NCBI GenBank assembly: GCA_026397915.1
Contig: JAPLTX010000014.1
Coordinates: 62,001 to 126,000 of the forward strand
Direction: 5' to 3'
From: Verrucomicrobiota bacterium
GTDB taxonomy: Bacteria; Verrucomicrobiota; Verrucomicrobiia; CAIQCK01
Length of the DNA stretch: 64,000 nt
Shown here: positions 25,699 through 34,724 of the stretch, piece after piece
Numbering within the stretch: the stretch's first letter is position 1
Layout of the letters: each line of letters starts with the position of its first letter
The notes under the pieces: model-generated
Databases searched by the model: none
Told to the model about the DNA's origin: nothing
What the model saw: only the letters and a program-made list of their open reading frames with translations
Translations under genes and position numbers: made by a program

Positions 25699-26820
25699 AT
25701 GACATTGCGCGAACGAATCCTGGCAGTGTTCCGCGGAGAGACTCCGGATGTGGTGCCTTACATGCTGGACCTGTCGCACTGGTTCTACCACCGCCGGCGG
25801 TTGCCGTGGGACTTGAGCCAGGTGTATGTCGAGCCGGAACGCGAGTTGATTGACTACCACAAGCGCGCCCGCGTCGGCTTCTATCTGCCCAATCTCGCCG
25901 CGTTCTACTCGGCGACATTCGCGCCTGACGTGAAGGCCGTCACCGAGCGACAAACCAACGGCGGTGTCCCCGAAATCGTCTGGCGGATAGAGACGCCGCT
26001 CGGTTCAATTGAGCGCGTCAGGACTTGGGAGGAACGCTCCTACGCATGGGGTATCAGCCGGTGGGGCATCCAGACCGAGACGGACCTGCGCGTGTTCGGC
26101 TATGCGATGTCGCGGCGGCGATTCGCGCCCCACTGGGACCGCTATGTCGCGTGGGACCGTTACGTGGGCGATTGCGGAGTCGTTTACATGCCGCTGGGCT
26201 ACAGCGCGATGGGGCATCTGCTCAACTACTGGATGGGCGTCGAAGCGGCCACTTACGCAGCCGCCGATTGGGCCGGCCTGATGCACGAAACGGTGGACAG
26301 CGTGAACCGGAACACGCTCGAACTCGTTGACCTGCTTTGCCAGTCACCGGCACAGGTCGTGATCATGGGTGACAACTTCTCCAGCGACATCCAGCCGCCA
26401 TCGTTTTTCAACGAGTGGTCCCGCGATTTCTACAACGAAACCATCGCGCGCCTCCACAGTGCCGGCAAGTTTGTCGCGGTGCACATAGACGGCAGGCTGC
26501 GCGGCGCGCTCAGCATGATCCGGGACACCGGCGCGGACTGCGCCGACGCCGTCACGCCCGCGCCGACCGGCGACCTCAACGCCGCCGAGTGTCGCCGCGA
26601 AGCTGGCGAGCGATTCATCCTCTCCGGCGGTGTCTCGCCCAACCTCTGGATGCCCGACGCGCCGCTGGCGGAGTTTGAGGCGAAAGCGATGGAGTGGCTC
26701 GACCAAAAGAAGACGACCAGCCGCTTCATCGCCAACGCAGGCGACCAAGTGCCGCCCGGCGCCGACGAGCGCCGCATCGCCATCATGCGCGAGCTGGTGG
26801 AGACGCACGGCCGGTTCTAA
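25699..26820 (+). CDS. Uroporphyrinogen decarboxylase (URO-D) family protein
   Basis: 373 aa. URO-D-type TIM barrel: MTLRERILAVFRGETPDVVPYMLDLSHW matches the family N-terminus, VVIMGDNFSSDIQPPSFFNEWSRDFYNETIARLHSAGKFVAVHIDGRL the central strand with the conserved H-x-D-G, and ILSGGVSPNLW plus SRFIANAGDQVPPGADERRIAIMREL the end. In such gene neighbourhoods these proteins are usually not haem enzymes; related MtaA/CmuA members are cobalamin-dependent methyltransferases. No corrinoid protein gene is adjacent. It may demethylate or rearrange a sugar derivative handled by the neighbouring fusion protein; this is inference. Confidence 0.85.
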   Translation: MTLRERILAVFRGETPDVVPYMLDLSHWFYHRRRLPWDLSQVYVEPERELIDYHKRARVGFYLPNLAAFYSATFAPDVKAVTERQTNGGVPEIVWRIETPLGSIERVRTWEERSYAWGISRWGIQTETDLRVFGYAMSRRRFAPHWDRYVAWDRYVGDCGVVYMPLGYSAMGHLLNYWMGVEAATYAAADWAGLMHETVDSVNRNTLELVDLLCQSPAQVVIMGDNFSSDIQPPSFFNEWSRDFYNETIARLHSAGKFVAVHIDGRLRGALSMIRDTGADCADAVTPAPTGDLNAAECRREAGERFILSGGVSPNLWMPDAPLAEFEAKAMEWLDQKKTTSRFIANAGDQVPPGADERRIAIMRELVETHGRF

Positions 26821-26830
26821 TCGAGAAGTC

Positions 26831-29176
26831 ATGAGCATGAGATTTTGCGAACAACTGATCGAGGCTGACGCGCGGTTGGTCAAAACGCGCCTAGATGACT
26901 TCGTGCCGCGCGAAGTCTTCGACGCGCACACGCACCTCTTTCACAGCCGGCACTTCGCCGAGGGGAAACGGCCTGAGTTCATTCCCGCCGACACGGCGTT
27001 CGGTTTGCGGCAGTTCAACGACACGATGAGCCGCTGGCTTCCCGGCCGCGTGGTCAACGGGCTGTTCTTCGGCTATCCCAGCGCCGGCAACGACCGCGTT
27101 GGCGAAAATGCGTTCGTTGCCGGCGTGATCGCTGCAGCACAGGCCACCACCGTGAGCCGCGCGCTCGCGCTGCTGGCGCCGGAGGACGATCCGGCATGGG
27201 CACGGCAACTCATCGTCAAGCATCGCTTCGTCGGCATCAAACCGTATCGGCTCTACGCGCCCGTCGCCGACACAGCGCAGGCAACGATTGAGGAGTTCGC
27301 GCCGGAGTGGATGTGGGAACTCTGCAACGGGATGGATGGCGTGCTCATGCTGCACATCGTCCGCAGTCTCGGCATCGCGGACGAGAGCAACCGGGAGTCG
27401 CTGCGCCGGTTGTGCCGGAAGTATCCGCGTTGCCGTGTCGTGCTCGCCCACGTCGCGCGCTCGTTCAACTACCGCAACGCGCTCGCGGGTCTCGCGCGCA
27501 TGAGCGATCTCGACAACGTGGTCGTGGACACCGGCGGCGTGACCGAAACGGAAGCCATGCGCGCCGCGCTGGAGATTCTCGGCCCGCGGCGCGTGCTTTA
27601 CGGGTCCGACTACCCGATCAGCGACTTGCGCGGCAAGTGCTTCACGATGGGCGACGGATTCACGTGGGTCTATGCCGACGACCTGCCCGCGAAAGCGGTC
27701 ACTCAGTTTGAGAGCTTCACGCTCGTCGGCATCGAGTCGCTGCTCTGTCTGCGCGAGGCGTGCGAGATCACAGGCTTGGGCGATGGCGACCTGCGCGACA
27801 TCTTCCGCAACAACGCGCTACGCCTGCTTGCGCCGCATCTGGATGTGAAAGACTTGCCGCCCGCGCCGTCAGGGCCTGAATTGTGGGCGCGCGCGCAACA
27901 GCGGGTCGCTTGCGGCACGGGCCTGCTCTCCAAACGCGCCGTCAGCTTCGATCCCGCCTCGTGGCCTCAATACTACTCGCGCTGCGAAGGCGCGTTCATT
28001 TGGGACTCCAACGACCGCCGCTATCTCGATTTCACCGGCGGCGTCGGCGCGATCCTGCTTGGCTACTCCGATCCCGACGTGAACGCCGCGGTCAAGCGCC
28101 GCGTCAGCCTCGGCAGCTACTGCACGCTCGTCTCGCCGGACGAAGTGGAACTGGCGGAACTGCTGCTCGGCCTCCATCTGTGGGCGCAGCGGGTGCGCTA
28201 CGCGCGCGGCGGTGGCGAGGCGCTCGCGCAGGCGGTGCGGATCGCGCGCGCGGCGACCGGCCGCAGCGGCATTGCCTTCTGCGGCTATCATGGCTGGAGC
28301 GACTGGTATCTCGCGGCGAACCTCGGCGAGACCAACGCACTCGACGGTCACTTGCTGCCGGGCCTGCAACCGCTCGGCGTGCCGCGTGAACTGGCCGGGA
28401 CCGCCGTGCCGTTCCGCTACAACGACTTTGCATCGTTCGAGGCCACGTTGAAGAAACTCGATGGCAAGCTCGCTGGCGTCATGATGGAGCCGATGCGTTC
28501 TGAAGAGCCGCGCGACGGCTTCCTCGACAAGGTTGCCGCTGCCTGCCGTGCGGCGGGCGCGGTGTTCATGGTGGACGAGGTCACCAGCGGCTGGCGATTC
28601 GGCTTTCCCGGCGCTTGCGCCCAGCTTGGCATCCAGCCCGATGTCGTCGTTTATGCGAAGGCCATCAGCAACGGGTTCCCATGCGCTGCCATCGTTGGCC
28701 GGGGCGAGGTTATGGACGCGGCCAATGCCAGCTTCGTCTCGAGCAGTTATTGGACGGATGGCGTCGGGCCGGCCGCGGCGCTCGCGTGCGTGCGCAAGAT
28801 GCAGCGAGTGTCGGCGCAACAACACGTGTGGACGCTTGGCCAGAAGCTCCAAGCCGGCCTGCGGCAGGTCGCGGCGAACCATCCGTCGCTCCGCATGAAG
28901 GTCGGCGGGATGCCGTGCGCGCCATCGCTGGCCTTTGATCTCGGCGCGGACAGCCAAGCAGCGAAGACACTCTGCATTCGCAAGATGGTCCAGCACGGCA
29001 TTCTGGCGTCCGGCCAGTATTACGTGATGTGGCCGCACACGGCGGAGATGGTGGAGACGCTGCTGTCCGCGCTCGGCGAAGTGTGCGGGGAACTCGCGGC
29101 CTTGCAGGGCGCAGGACGCTTGCGGGCCGAGGCCGGTGGCGCGGTGGGACAGAGCGGATTTGCTCGATTGGCATGA
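26831..29176 (+). CDS. Fusion protein: amidohydrolase domain + class III aminotransferase domain
   Basis: 781 aa from the ATG at 26831, 10 bp after the URO-D stop. Residues about 1-345 form an amidohydrolase-2 TIM barrel: FDAHTHLF (H33, H35), LHIVRS (H175), VVLAHVARS (H207) and GSDYP (D260), the complete metal-site set. Residues about 365-760 form a fold-type I class III aminotransferase like glutamate-1-semialdehyde aminomutase: FIWDSNDRRYLDFTGGVGAILLGY, GYHGWSDWY, MVDEVTSGWRFGF and VVYAKAISNGFP with the PLP lysine K610. I found no internal stop or frameshift, so it reads as one polypeptide. The combination suggests channelling: hydrolysis or decarboxylation by the first domain and amino transfer or isomerisation by the second. 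Substrate unknown. Confidence 0.88.
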   Translation: MSMRFCEQLIEADARLVKTRLDDFVPREVFDAHTHLFHSRHFAEGKRPEFIPADTAFGLRQFNDTMSRWLPGRVVNGLFFGYPSAGNDRVGENAFVAGVIAAAQATTVSRALALLAPEDDPAWARQLIVKHRFVGIKPYRLYAPVADTAQATIEEFAPEWMWELCNGMDGVLMLHIVRSLGIADESNRESLRRLCRKYPRCRVVLAHVARSFNYRNALAGLARMSDLDNVVVDTGGVTETEAMRAALEILGPRRVLYGSDYPISDLRGKCFTMGDGFTWVYADDLPAKAVTQFESFTLVGIESLLCLREACEITGLGDGDLRDIFRNNALRLLAPHLDVKDLPPAPSGPELWARAQQRVACGTGLLSKRAVSFDPASWPQYYSRCEGAFIWDSNDRRYLDFTGGVGAILLGYSDPDVNAAVKRRVSLGSYCTLVSPDEVELAELLLGLHLWAQRVRYARGGGEALAQAVRIARAATGRSGIAFCGYHGWSDWYLAANLGETNALDGHLLPGLQPLGVPRELAGTAVPFRYNDFASFEATLKKLDGKLAGVMMEPMRSEEPRDGFLDKVAAACRAAGAVFMVDEVTSGWRFGFPGACAQLGIQPDVVVYAKAISNGFPCAAIVGRGEVMDAANASFVSSSYWTDGVGPAAALACVRKMQRVSAQQHVWTLGQKLQAGLRQVAANHPSLRMKVGGMPCAPSLAFDLGADSQAAKTLCIRKMVQHGILASGQYYVMWPHTAEMVETLLSALGEVCGELAALQGAGRLRAEAGGAVGQSGFARLA

Positions 29177-29201
29177 ACAACATTAGACCCGGCTCTAACT
29201 C

Positions 29202-30704
29202 ATGATGGCGCGCTTCTCAACGCTCGATTACACCGTGTTTGCGGTTTATCTCCTTGGCTCGGCGCTGCTCGGATTTGTGTTCGCGAAGAAGAAGCAGGGG
29301 TCGGTGAAGGAATTTCTGCTGGCGGGGCGCAGCATGGGATCGTTGATGGTCGGGCTGTCCATTCTCTCGGCGATGTTCAGCGGCATCAGCTACCTCGGCG
29401 CGCCGAGCGAGGTCTATGCGCATGACGCGAGCTACACGCTGGTCGGATTGAGTTTCTTCATCGCCACGCCGGTCACGACGGCGCTCTTCATCCCGTTCTT
29501 CTACCGCGCCAAGTTTTTCACGGCGTATCACTATCTGGAGGAACGGTTTTCGGTCGGCGTGCGCACGCTGGCGTCGGCGCTGTTCATCACGCGCGTGCTG
29601 TTGTGGCTGGCGCTGGCCATCTACGCGCCGGCGCTGGCGATGGAACAGGTCACGGGCATGCCGCTCTGGTTCACGATCGTAGTGACGGGCGCGCTGGCGA
29701 CGTTCTATGCGGCAAAGGGAGGAATCAAGGCGGTGATCTGGGTTGACGCGATCCAGTTCGTCGTCCTGTTCGGTGGACAACTGCTCATCTTCATCGTGGC
29801 GTTCTGGCATATCCCCGGCGGCGTTGGCGGTGCCTACGACATCGCGCGCGCGGGCGGCAAGCTCACCGTAGATCTGAGCCTCGACCCGATGGTGCGCGTG
29901 ACCTTGTGGGGGCTGGTGTTGGGCCAGGCGTTCCACGCGCTGGTGCAGATGGCGACCGACCAGGTGGCGGTGCAACGCTACATGACCGCGACGAGCCTGA
30001 AGACCGCGCAAAGCGGCCTCTGGGCACGGCTGTGGATGACGCTGCCCGTGACGGCGGTGTTCTATCTGTCGGGCGTGGTGCTCTACGCTTACTACCAGTC
30101 GCAACACTTCGACCCGCTCGCGTCCGGGGCGATCCGCAAAGCCGACCAGATTCTGCCATACTTTGTCGTCAACGCCCTGCCGGCCGGCATGGGCGGCCTG
30201 CTCATCTCGGCGATCTTCTCCGCGAGCATGAATGTGTGTTCGTCGGGCATCAACGCGATGACCACCGCGGCGTTGATGGATTTCTACAAACGTCTCTGGC
30301 GGCCCGATGTGAGCGAGGCGGTGCAACTCCGGCTGGCACGCTGGATGACCATCGGCTTCGGGGTGCTGGTGTGCGCGCTGGCGTTTGTGGTCGAGAGGAT
30401 GGGCACGCTGGTCGAGGGCGCAGTCAAGATGATGGCCATCACCGGCGGCCCGCTGCTCGGCCTGTTCTTCCTCGGCATGCTCACCAAGCGCGCCAACGGA
30501 AAAGGCGCCATCGTGGGCTGGTTTGTGGGCATCGCGGTGCTGCTGCCGATTTGTTTCGCGACCAAGGTCTCATTCCTCTGGCACGCCTGCATTGGCTGCG
30601 TCGTCACCTATGTCGCCGGCTTCATCGCCAGCGCGCTCTTCGCCCCGGAAACGAAATCACTGGACGGCCTTACCGTCGCTACCCGCTACGTGCCGGAGGA
30701 ATAA
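29202..30704 (+). CDS. Sodium:solute symporter (SSS family)
   Basis: 500 aa with about 13 hydrophobic segments. SSS motifs: STLDYTVFAVYLLGSALLGFVFAKKKQGSVKEFLLAGRSMG at the N-terminus, SAMFSGISYLGAPSEVYA in TM2, TFYAAKGGIKAVIWVDAIQFVVLFGGQLL, and VAVQRYMTATSLKTAQSG. SSS carriers import sugars, sialic acid or organic acids with Na+. In this position it is the probable importer of the compound catabolised by the locus. An inner-membrane protein; specificity cannot be read. The gene begins ATGATG; I use the first. Confidence 0.92.
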   Translation: MMARFSTLDYTVFAVYLLGSALLGFVFAKKKQGSVKEFLLAGRSMGSLMVGLSILSAMFSGISYLGAPSEVYAHDASYTLVGLSFFIATPVTTALFIPFFYRAKFFTAYHYLEERFSVGVRTLASALFITRVLLWLALAIYAPALAMEQVTGMPLWFTIVVTGALATFYAAKGGIKAVIWVDAIQFVVLFGGQLLIFIVAFWHIPGGVGGAYDIARAGGKLTVDLSLDPMVRVTLWGLVLGQAFHALVQMATDQVAVQRYMTATSLKTAQSGLWARLWMTLPVTAVFYLSGVVLYAYYQSQHFDPLASGAIRKADQILPYFVVNALPAGMGGLLISAIFSASMNVCSSGINAMTTAALMDFYKRLWRPDVSEAVQLRLARWMTIGFGVLVCALAFVVERMGTLVEGAVKMMAITGGPLLGLFFLGMLTKRANGKGAIVGWFVGIAVLLPICFATKVSFLWHACIGCVVTYVAGFIASALFAPETKSLDGLTVATRYVPEE

Positions 30705-30774
30705 AAATTCAGAATCCCCATCAGTCATGAACCTTCAATCCGAAAGCGCGGTGGACTTTGTCCCCGCTCGGTGT

Positions 30775-30803
30775 GTTGACCTCGTGCCGGTTTTGAGGTC
30801 AAC
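30775..30803. promoter_or_regulatory. Perfect 9-bp inverted repeat, possible operator
   Basis: GTTGACCTC (30775-30783) and GAGGTCAAC (30795-30803) are perfect complements around an 11-base spacer. The site lies in the 114-bp gap before the oxidoreductase gene, ending 15 bp before its ATG. No T-tract follows, so a terminator is unlikely; a regulator site or an RNA hairpin near the ribosome-binding region is more likely. Confidence 0.45.
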
Positions 30804-30818
30804 TGACACGAACTCACC

Positions 30819-31811
30819 ATGAACGACGTCATCCTCATTGTCGGCTGCGGCAGCATCGGCGAGCGACATCTGCGCTGTTTCCAACGCACCGGGCGCGCAG
30901 AAGTGGCGGCGTGCGACGCCAACACAGCACTGCTGCAACGCGTCGCGCAGCAATACGGTGTCGCCAGCTTCTCCGATTTCAACGCAGCGCTCACCGCCCG
31001 CCGCTACGACGGCATCGTCATCGCCACGCCGGCCCACACCCACGTTGCCCTCGCCCTCGCCGCGCTGCGGCATGGCGCGGCGACGTTCATTGAGAAGCCC
31101 CTGAGCACGAACCGCTCGAAGGTGGACGAACTGCGCGACGCGGCGGCAAAGTCGGGCTGCTTCACGGCGGTGGCGTATGTGTATCACCTGATGCCGTGGA
31201 TTCTCGGCACGCGGGAGTTTCTACGTAGCGGCGAGATTGGCCGACCGCTGCACGTGAGCGTCGCCACAGGGCAGCATTTCCCGACGTTCCGGCCAGCGTA
31301 TCGGGAGATTTACTACGCGCGACACGAATCGGGCGGCGGGGCGATCCAGGACGCGTTGACGCACATCGCAAACGCCGTCGAGTGGTTCATCGGGCCAACG
31401 ACGCGTTTGTTCTGCGACGCAGCGCATCAGGCACTGGAGGGCGTGACGGTCGAGGACACCGTGAGCGTGGCCGCGCGCAATGGTGGCGTGCTGGTGAACT
31501 ACGCGCTGAACCAGTTTCAGGCGCCGAGTGAGATGACGATACAGATTCACTGCGAGGGCGGTAGCGTGCGCGTCGAGGGCCATGAGCAACGATGGAGCGT
31601 GTTCCGGCGCGGCGCGAGCACGTGGGAGCATCACAAGGCCGCGCCGCTGGAGCGGGACGACGTGTTCATCGCGCAGGCAAACGCGTTCCTCGACGGGATG
31701 CATGGCAAGGCGACACCGCTCGCCACGCTCGACGAAGCAGCGCAGACACTGAAGTTCAACCTCGCCGCGCTCGAATCAGCGCGTAGCGGAAAGGCAGTGG
31801 AGATCGCATGA
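30819..31811 (+). CDS. Gfo/Idh/MocA family oxidoreductase (cytoplasmic)
   Basis: 330 aa NAD(P)-dependent sugar dehydrogenase-like protein. Rossmann dinucleotide motif ILIVGCGSIGERHLRCFQ at the N-terminus, GIVIATPAHTHVALALAALRHGAATFIEKPLS with the family EKP motif (lysine catalytic), and a C-terminal beta-sheet substrate domain (ESGGGAIQDALTHIANAVEWFIG). No export signal, so it works in the cytoplasm, probably on an imported sugar. Its stop overlaps the next oxidoreductase start (ATGA), implying coupling. Confidence 0.88.
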   Translation: MNDVILIVGCGSIGERHLRCFQRTGRAEVAACDANTALLQRVAQQYGVASFSDFNAALTARRYDGIVIATPAHTHVALALAALRHGAATFIEKPLSTNRSKVDELRDAAAKSGCFTAVAYVYHLMPWILGTREFLRSGEIGRPLHVSVATGQHFPTFRPAYREIYYARHESGGGAIQDALTHIANAVEWFIGPTTRLFCDAAHQALEGVTVEDTVSVAARNGGVLVNYALNQFQAPSEMTIQIHCEGGSVRVEGHEQRWSVFRRGASTWEHHKAAPLERDDVFIAQANAFLDGMHGKATPLATLDEAAQTLKFNLAALESARSGKAVEIA

Positions 31812-32761
31812 GCAAGGAAATCCGACTGGCAATGCTGGGTATGATTGAGGGCAATGGCCACCCTTACTCGTGGTCGGCCATCATCAACGGCTATAACCCG
31901 ACCGAGATGGCAAAGTGTCCTTACGCTGCGATTCCGAAATACCTCGGCGCACAGCCGCTCGAATCAGTCCGCGTTCCTGGCGCGCGAGTCACCCACGTCT
32001 GGACCGACGACCCCGCCGACGCGCCAAAGGTTGCTGCGGCGTCACTCATCGAGCACGTTGTCGCGAAACCTGAGGACGTCATCGGTCATGTGGACGCCGT
32101 GGTTGTTGCGACCGACGACGGCAACGATCACATCCGCCGCGCGAGGCCGTTCATCGAGGCGGGCCTTCCGGTGTTCGTGGACAAGCCGATGGCGATCAAC
32201 ATGCCCGACCTGCGGCAGTTCATCCGCTGGCATCGCGAGACGGGCCGCATCCTCTCCAACAGCGGCATGCGCTACGCGCCGGAGATTCGCGATGTGGCCG
32301 CGCGGCGAGATGAACTGGGCGACCTGCGCTGGATCACGAGCTTCACCTGCAAGACGTGGGAACGTTACGGCATCCACGCGCTGGAGGCGGTCCAACCGCT
32401 CGTCGGGCCGGGATTCGAGTCGGTCCAGACGAACCATCGCGACGGCTCCGACATCGTGCACGTAATGCACCGCAGCGGCGTGCAGCTCACGCTCGCGGCG
32501 ATCCACGACGCCTACGGCAGTTTCGGCGGCGTGCATCTCTACGGCACCAAGGGCCAGACCGCCCTTACGCTGCGCGATACCTACCACGCCTTCCGCGGCC
32601 AGCTTGTCGCGTTCATCGAATTCCTGCGGACCGGCAAACGGCAATATCCGTTCGAGGAAACCATTGAGTTGATGTCCGTCATCATCGCCGGCAGCCGCAG
32701 CCGCGAGCAGGGCGGGCGCGTGGTGAAAGTGAATGAAGTGCTGGGCGAACTGGAGAAATGA
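31808..32761 (+). CDS. Gfo/Idh/MocA family oxidoreductase, second copy
   Basis: 317 aa. Less canonical N-terminus than the preceding gene: IRLAMLGMIEGNGHPYSWSAIINGYNP has an insertion in the nucleotide loop, a variant seen in a Gfo/Idh subgroup. VVVATDDGNDHIRRARPFIEAGLPVFVDKPMAINMPDL carries the DKP (EKP-equivalent) motif. The C-terminal region (ITSFTCKTWERYGIHALEAVQPLVGPGFESV) contains the conserved GxxxHALE substrate-site segment. Two adjacent coupled family members suggest sequential oxidation and reduction of one sugar. Confidence 0.85.
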   Translation: MSKEIRLAMLGMIEGNGHPYSWSAIINGYNPTEMAKCPYAAIPKYLGAQPLESVRVPGARVTHVWTDDPADAPKVAAASLIEHVVAKPEDVIGHVDAVVVATDDGNDHIRRARPFIEAGLPVFVDKPMAINMPDLRQFIRWHRETGRILSNSGMRYAPEIRDVAARRDELGDLRWITSFTCKTWERYGIHALEAVQPLVGPGFESVQTNHRDGSDIVHVMHRSGVQLTLAAIHDAYGSFGGVHLYGTKGQTALTLRDTYHAFRGQLVAFIEFLRTGKRQYPFEETIELMSVIIAGSRSREQGGRVVKVNEVLGELEK

Positions 32762-32768
32762 GGTTTCT

Positions 32769-33851
32769 ATGAAACAATCACTGATTCTTATTACCGTTCT
32801 GGCCGGCGCACTCGCCGGGAAACTTGGCGCCGCCGAACCGGCTGCGCCGGTCATCACGACGCGCTATGTCGCCATTGATAATGTCTGTGCTTGGCCAAAC
32901 CTCGCCGCGTTGCGCGACGGGACGATCATCGCCACCATCTTCAACAAGCCCACGCACGGACGGGCGGAGGGCGACGTGGAGTGTTGGGTGACAAGCGACG
33001 GCCTGTTCTGGTCGAAGCGCGGGACGGCCGCGCCGCACGAGGACTCGGCCAATCGCATGAACGTCGCGGCGGGCTTGGCCAACAACGGCGACATGCTTGT
33101 CTTCTCCTCCGGTTGGTCGCTGAAGAAAGACGACAAAGGCAAGGTGGCGGCGCTGGTGGAGGTGTTGGCGCCGTGGATATGTCGTTCTTCGGACGGCGGC
33201 TGCACATGGAAGGTTGACAAGGAGTCTTTCCCGCGGGCCTCGGAAGACCGGACAGAGTATATCCCGTTCGGCGACGTTCTGCCCGGCGGTGACGGCGCGC
33301 TGCGTGTGGCGTGTTACGCGCGCGACAGGAAGACCAAACAGGACGGCGTATGGATGTTCCGCAGCGCGGACGACGGCAAGACATGGAAAGTGCAGTCTTG
33401 CATCAGCGACTCGAACAACGAGACCGCGATCTTTCATCTGGGTTCGGGCAAATGGCTGGCCGCCGCCCGTTCGCTCGGCAAGACCAAGCAGCGGCTCGAC
33501 CTTTTCCGTTCCGACGACGACGGCAAGTCATGGACATTCGCTGAACCGGTGAGTGGCGCATCACAGCATCCAGGGCATCTCATGCGTTTGAAGGACGGGC
33601 GCTTGGTCGTGACCTACGGCAACCGCATCAAGGGCCAGCAAGGCGTGCTGGCGAGGTTGAGCGCCGACGAAGGCAAGACGTGGGGCGAGCCGTTGACGCT
33701 CGTGAACGATCTGCTCAGCGGCGACTGCGGTTATCCCGCCAGCGCGCAGATGCGCGACGGCAAGATTCTCACCGCCTACTACAGCAACGGCGCGCCCGCC
33801 CATCGTCGCTACCACATGGGCGTGGTCATCTGGACGCCACCGGCGAAGTAA
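32769..33851 (+). CDS. Exported sialidase-like (BNR/Asp-box) protein
   Basis: 360 aa from the ATG at 32769, where a Sec-type signal peptide begins (MKQSLILITVLAGALAGKLGAA). Sialidase-like propeller with Asp boxes SSDGGCTW, SADDGKTW, SDDDGKSW and SADEGKTW and interleaved strands HLMRLKDGRLVVTYGNRI and QMRDGKILTAYYSNG. It is related in design to the Tat-exported protein ending at 25567 but uses a Sec signal. True sialidase catalytic residues are not confirmed. It follows the two oxidoreductase genes by 7 bp. Confidence 0.78.
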   Translation: MKQSLILITVLAGALAGKLGAAEPAAPVITTRYVAIDNVCAWPNLAALRDGTIIATIFNKPTHGRAEGDVECWVTSDGLFWSKRGTAAPHEDSANRMNVAAGLANNGDMLVFSSGWSLKKDDKGKVAALVEVLAPWICRSSDGGCTWKVDKESFPRASEDRTEYIPFGDVLPGGDGALRVACYARDRKTKQDGVWMFRSADDGKTWKVQSCISDSNNETAIFHLGSGKWLAAARSLGKTKQRLDLFRSDDDGKSWTFAEPVSGASQHPGHLMRLKDGRLVVTYGNRIKGQQGVLARLSADEGKTWGEPLTLVNDLLSGDCGYPASAQMRDGKILTAYYSNGAPAHRRYHMGVVIWTPPAK

Positions 33852-33920
33852 GACAACGCCGATGAATCACCATTGTCTTTGAGCTTTCAGCCCGAATGTT
33901 CCTTATCTAATCTAACAACT

Positions 33921-34724
33921 ATGAAACTACGCTCCAGCCGCATTCTCCGAGAACTCCGCGCCGGACAGTGTCCGACGGTGTTGAAACTGAACCTGATTGA
34001 TCCCCGTGTCGTCGAGCTGGCCGGCTTGGCCGGCGCGTCCGCCATTTGGCTCTGCAACGAGCACGTGCCAAATGACTGGCTCAATATCGAGCACATGATC
34101 CGCGCCGCGAAGCTCTACGACATGGACACGATTGTGCGCGTCGCAAAAGGTTCCTACAGCGAATACGTGAAGCCGTTCGAGGCCGACGCGACCGCTATCA
34201 TGGTGCCGCACGTCTCCTCGGCAGAAGAGGCGCGGCATATCGTCGAGATGACGCGGTTTCATCCGCTCGGCCGCCGGCCGATTGATGGCGGGAATATGGA
34301 CGGCATCTTCTGCCAGGTGCCCTATCCCGAATACATCGAGCACAGCAACCGCGAGCGACTGCTCATTCTCCAGATCGAGTCGCCGGAGGCGTTGGCAAAG
34401 GTGGAGGAGATCGCCGCCGTGCCGGGCTACGACGCGCTGTTGTTCGGTCCCGGCGATTACAGCCATCTCATCGGCAAAGTGGCGCAGGTCAAGCTGCCGG
34501 AGGTCGTCGCCGCGCGCAAACGCGTCGCTGCAGCCGCGCGCAAGCACGGCAAATACGTCGTCACCGCCGGCATGCTTGACACCCGCGAGGCGCTCGAAGC
34601 TGAAGGCGTTTCCATCTTTACGCTCGGCGCCGACGTGATCGGGATTGGCGAGTATTTCAAACAGCTCATCGCCACGTTCCACAAAGCTGCGCCGGCCAAG
34701 AAGACGGACGCTGTTTACCGATGA
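33921..34724 (+). CDS. HpcH/HpaI family aldolase
   Basis: 267 aa from the ATG at 33921. Class II pyruvate aldolase related to 2-keto-3-deoxy-rhamnonate/galactarate aldolases: AGLAGASAIWLCNEHVPNDWLNIEHMIRAAK, TIVRVAKGSY with the catalytic Arg, ATAIMVPHVSSAEEARHIVEMTRFHPLGRRPIDG, LILQIESPEALAKVEEIAAVPGYDALLFGPGDYS with metal-binding Glu and Asp. It would split a 2-keto-3-deoxy sugar acid into pyruvate and an aldehyde, a logical last step for this locus. It is coupled to the SDR gene by a 4-base overlap. Confidence 0.88.
   Translation: MKLRSSRILRELRAGQCPTVLKLNLIDPRVVELAGLAGASAIWLCNEHVPNDWLNIEHMIRAAKLYDMDTIVRVAKGSYSEYVKPFEADATAIMVPHVSSAEEARHIVEMTRFHPLGRRPIDGGNMDGIFCQVPYPEYIEHSNRERLLILQIESPEALAKVEEIAAVPGYDALLFGPGDYSHLIGKVAQVKLPEVVAARKRVAAAARKHGKYVVTAGMLDTREALEAEGVSIFTLGADVIGIGEYFKQLIATFHKAAPAKKTDAVYR

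Noticed and set aside
30727..30822. 31-codon ORF whose TGA overlaps the oxidoreductase ATG (ATGA)
   Set aside because: The overlap is attractive, but the peptide has no signal or family feature and the frame spans the inverted repeat. It could be a leader peptide, but the evidence is insufficient.
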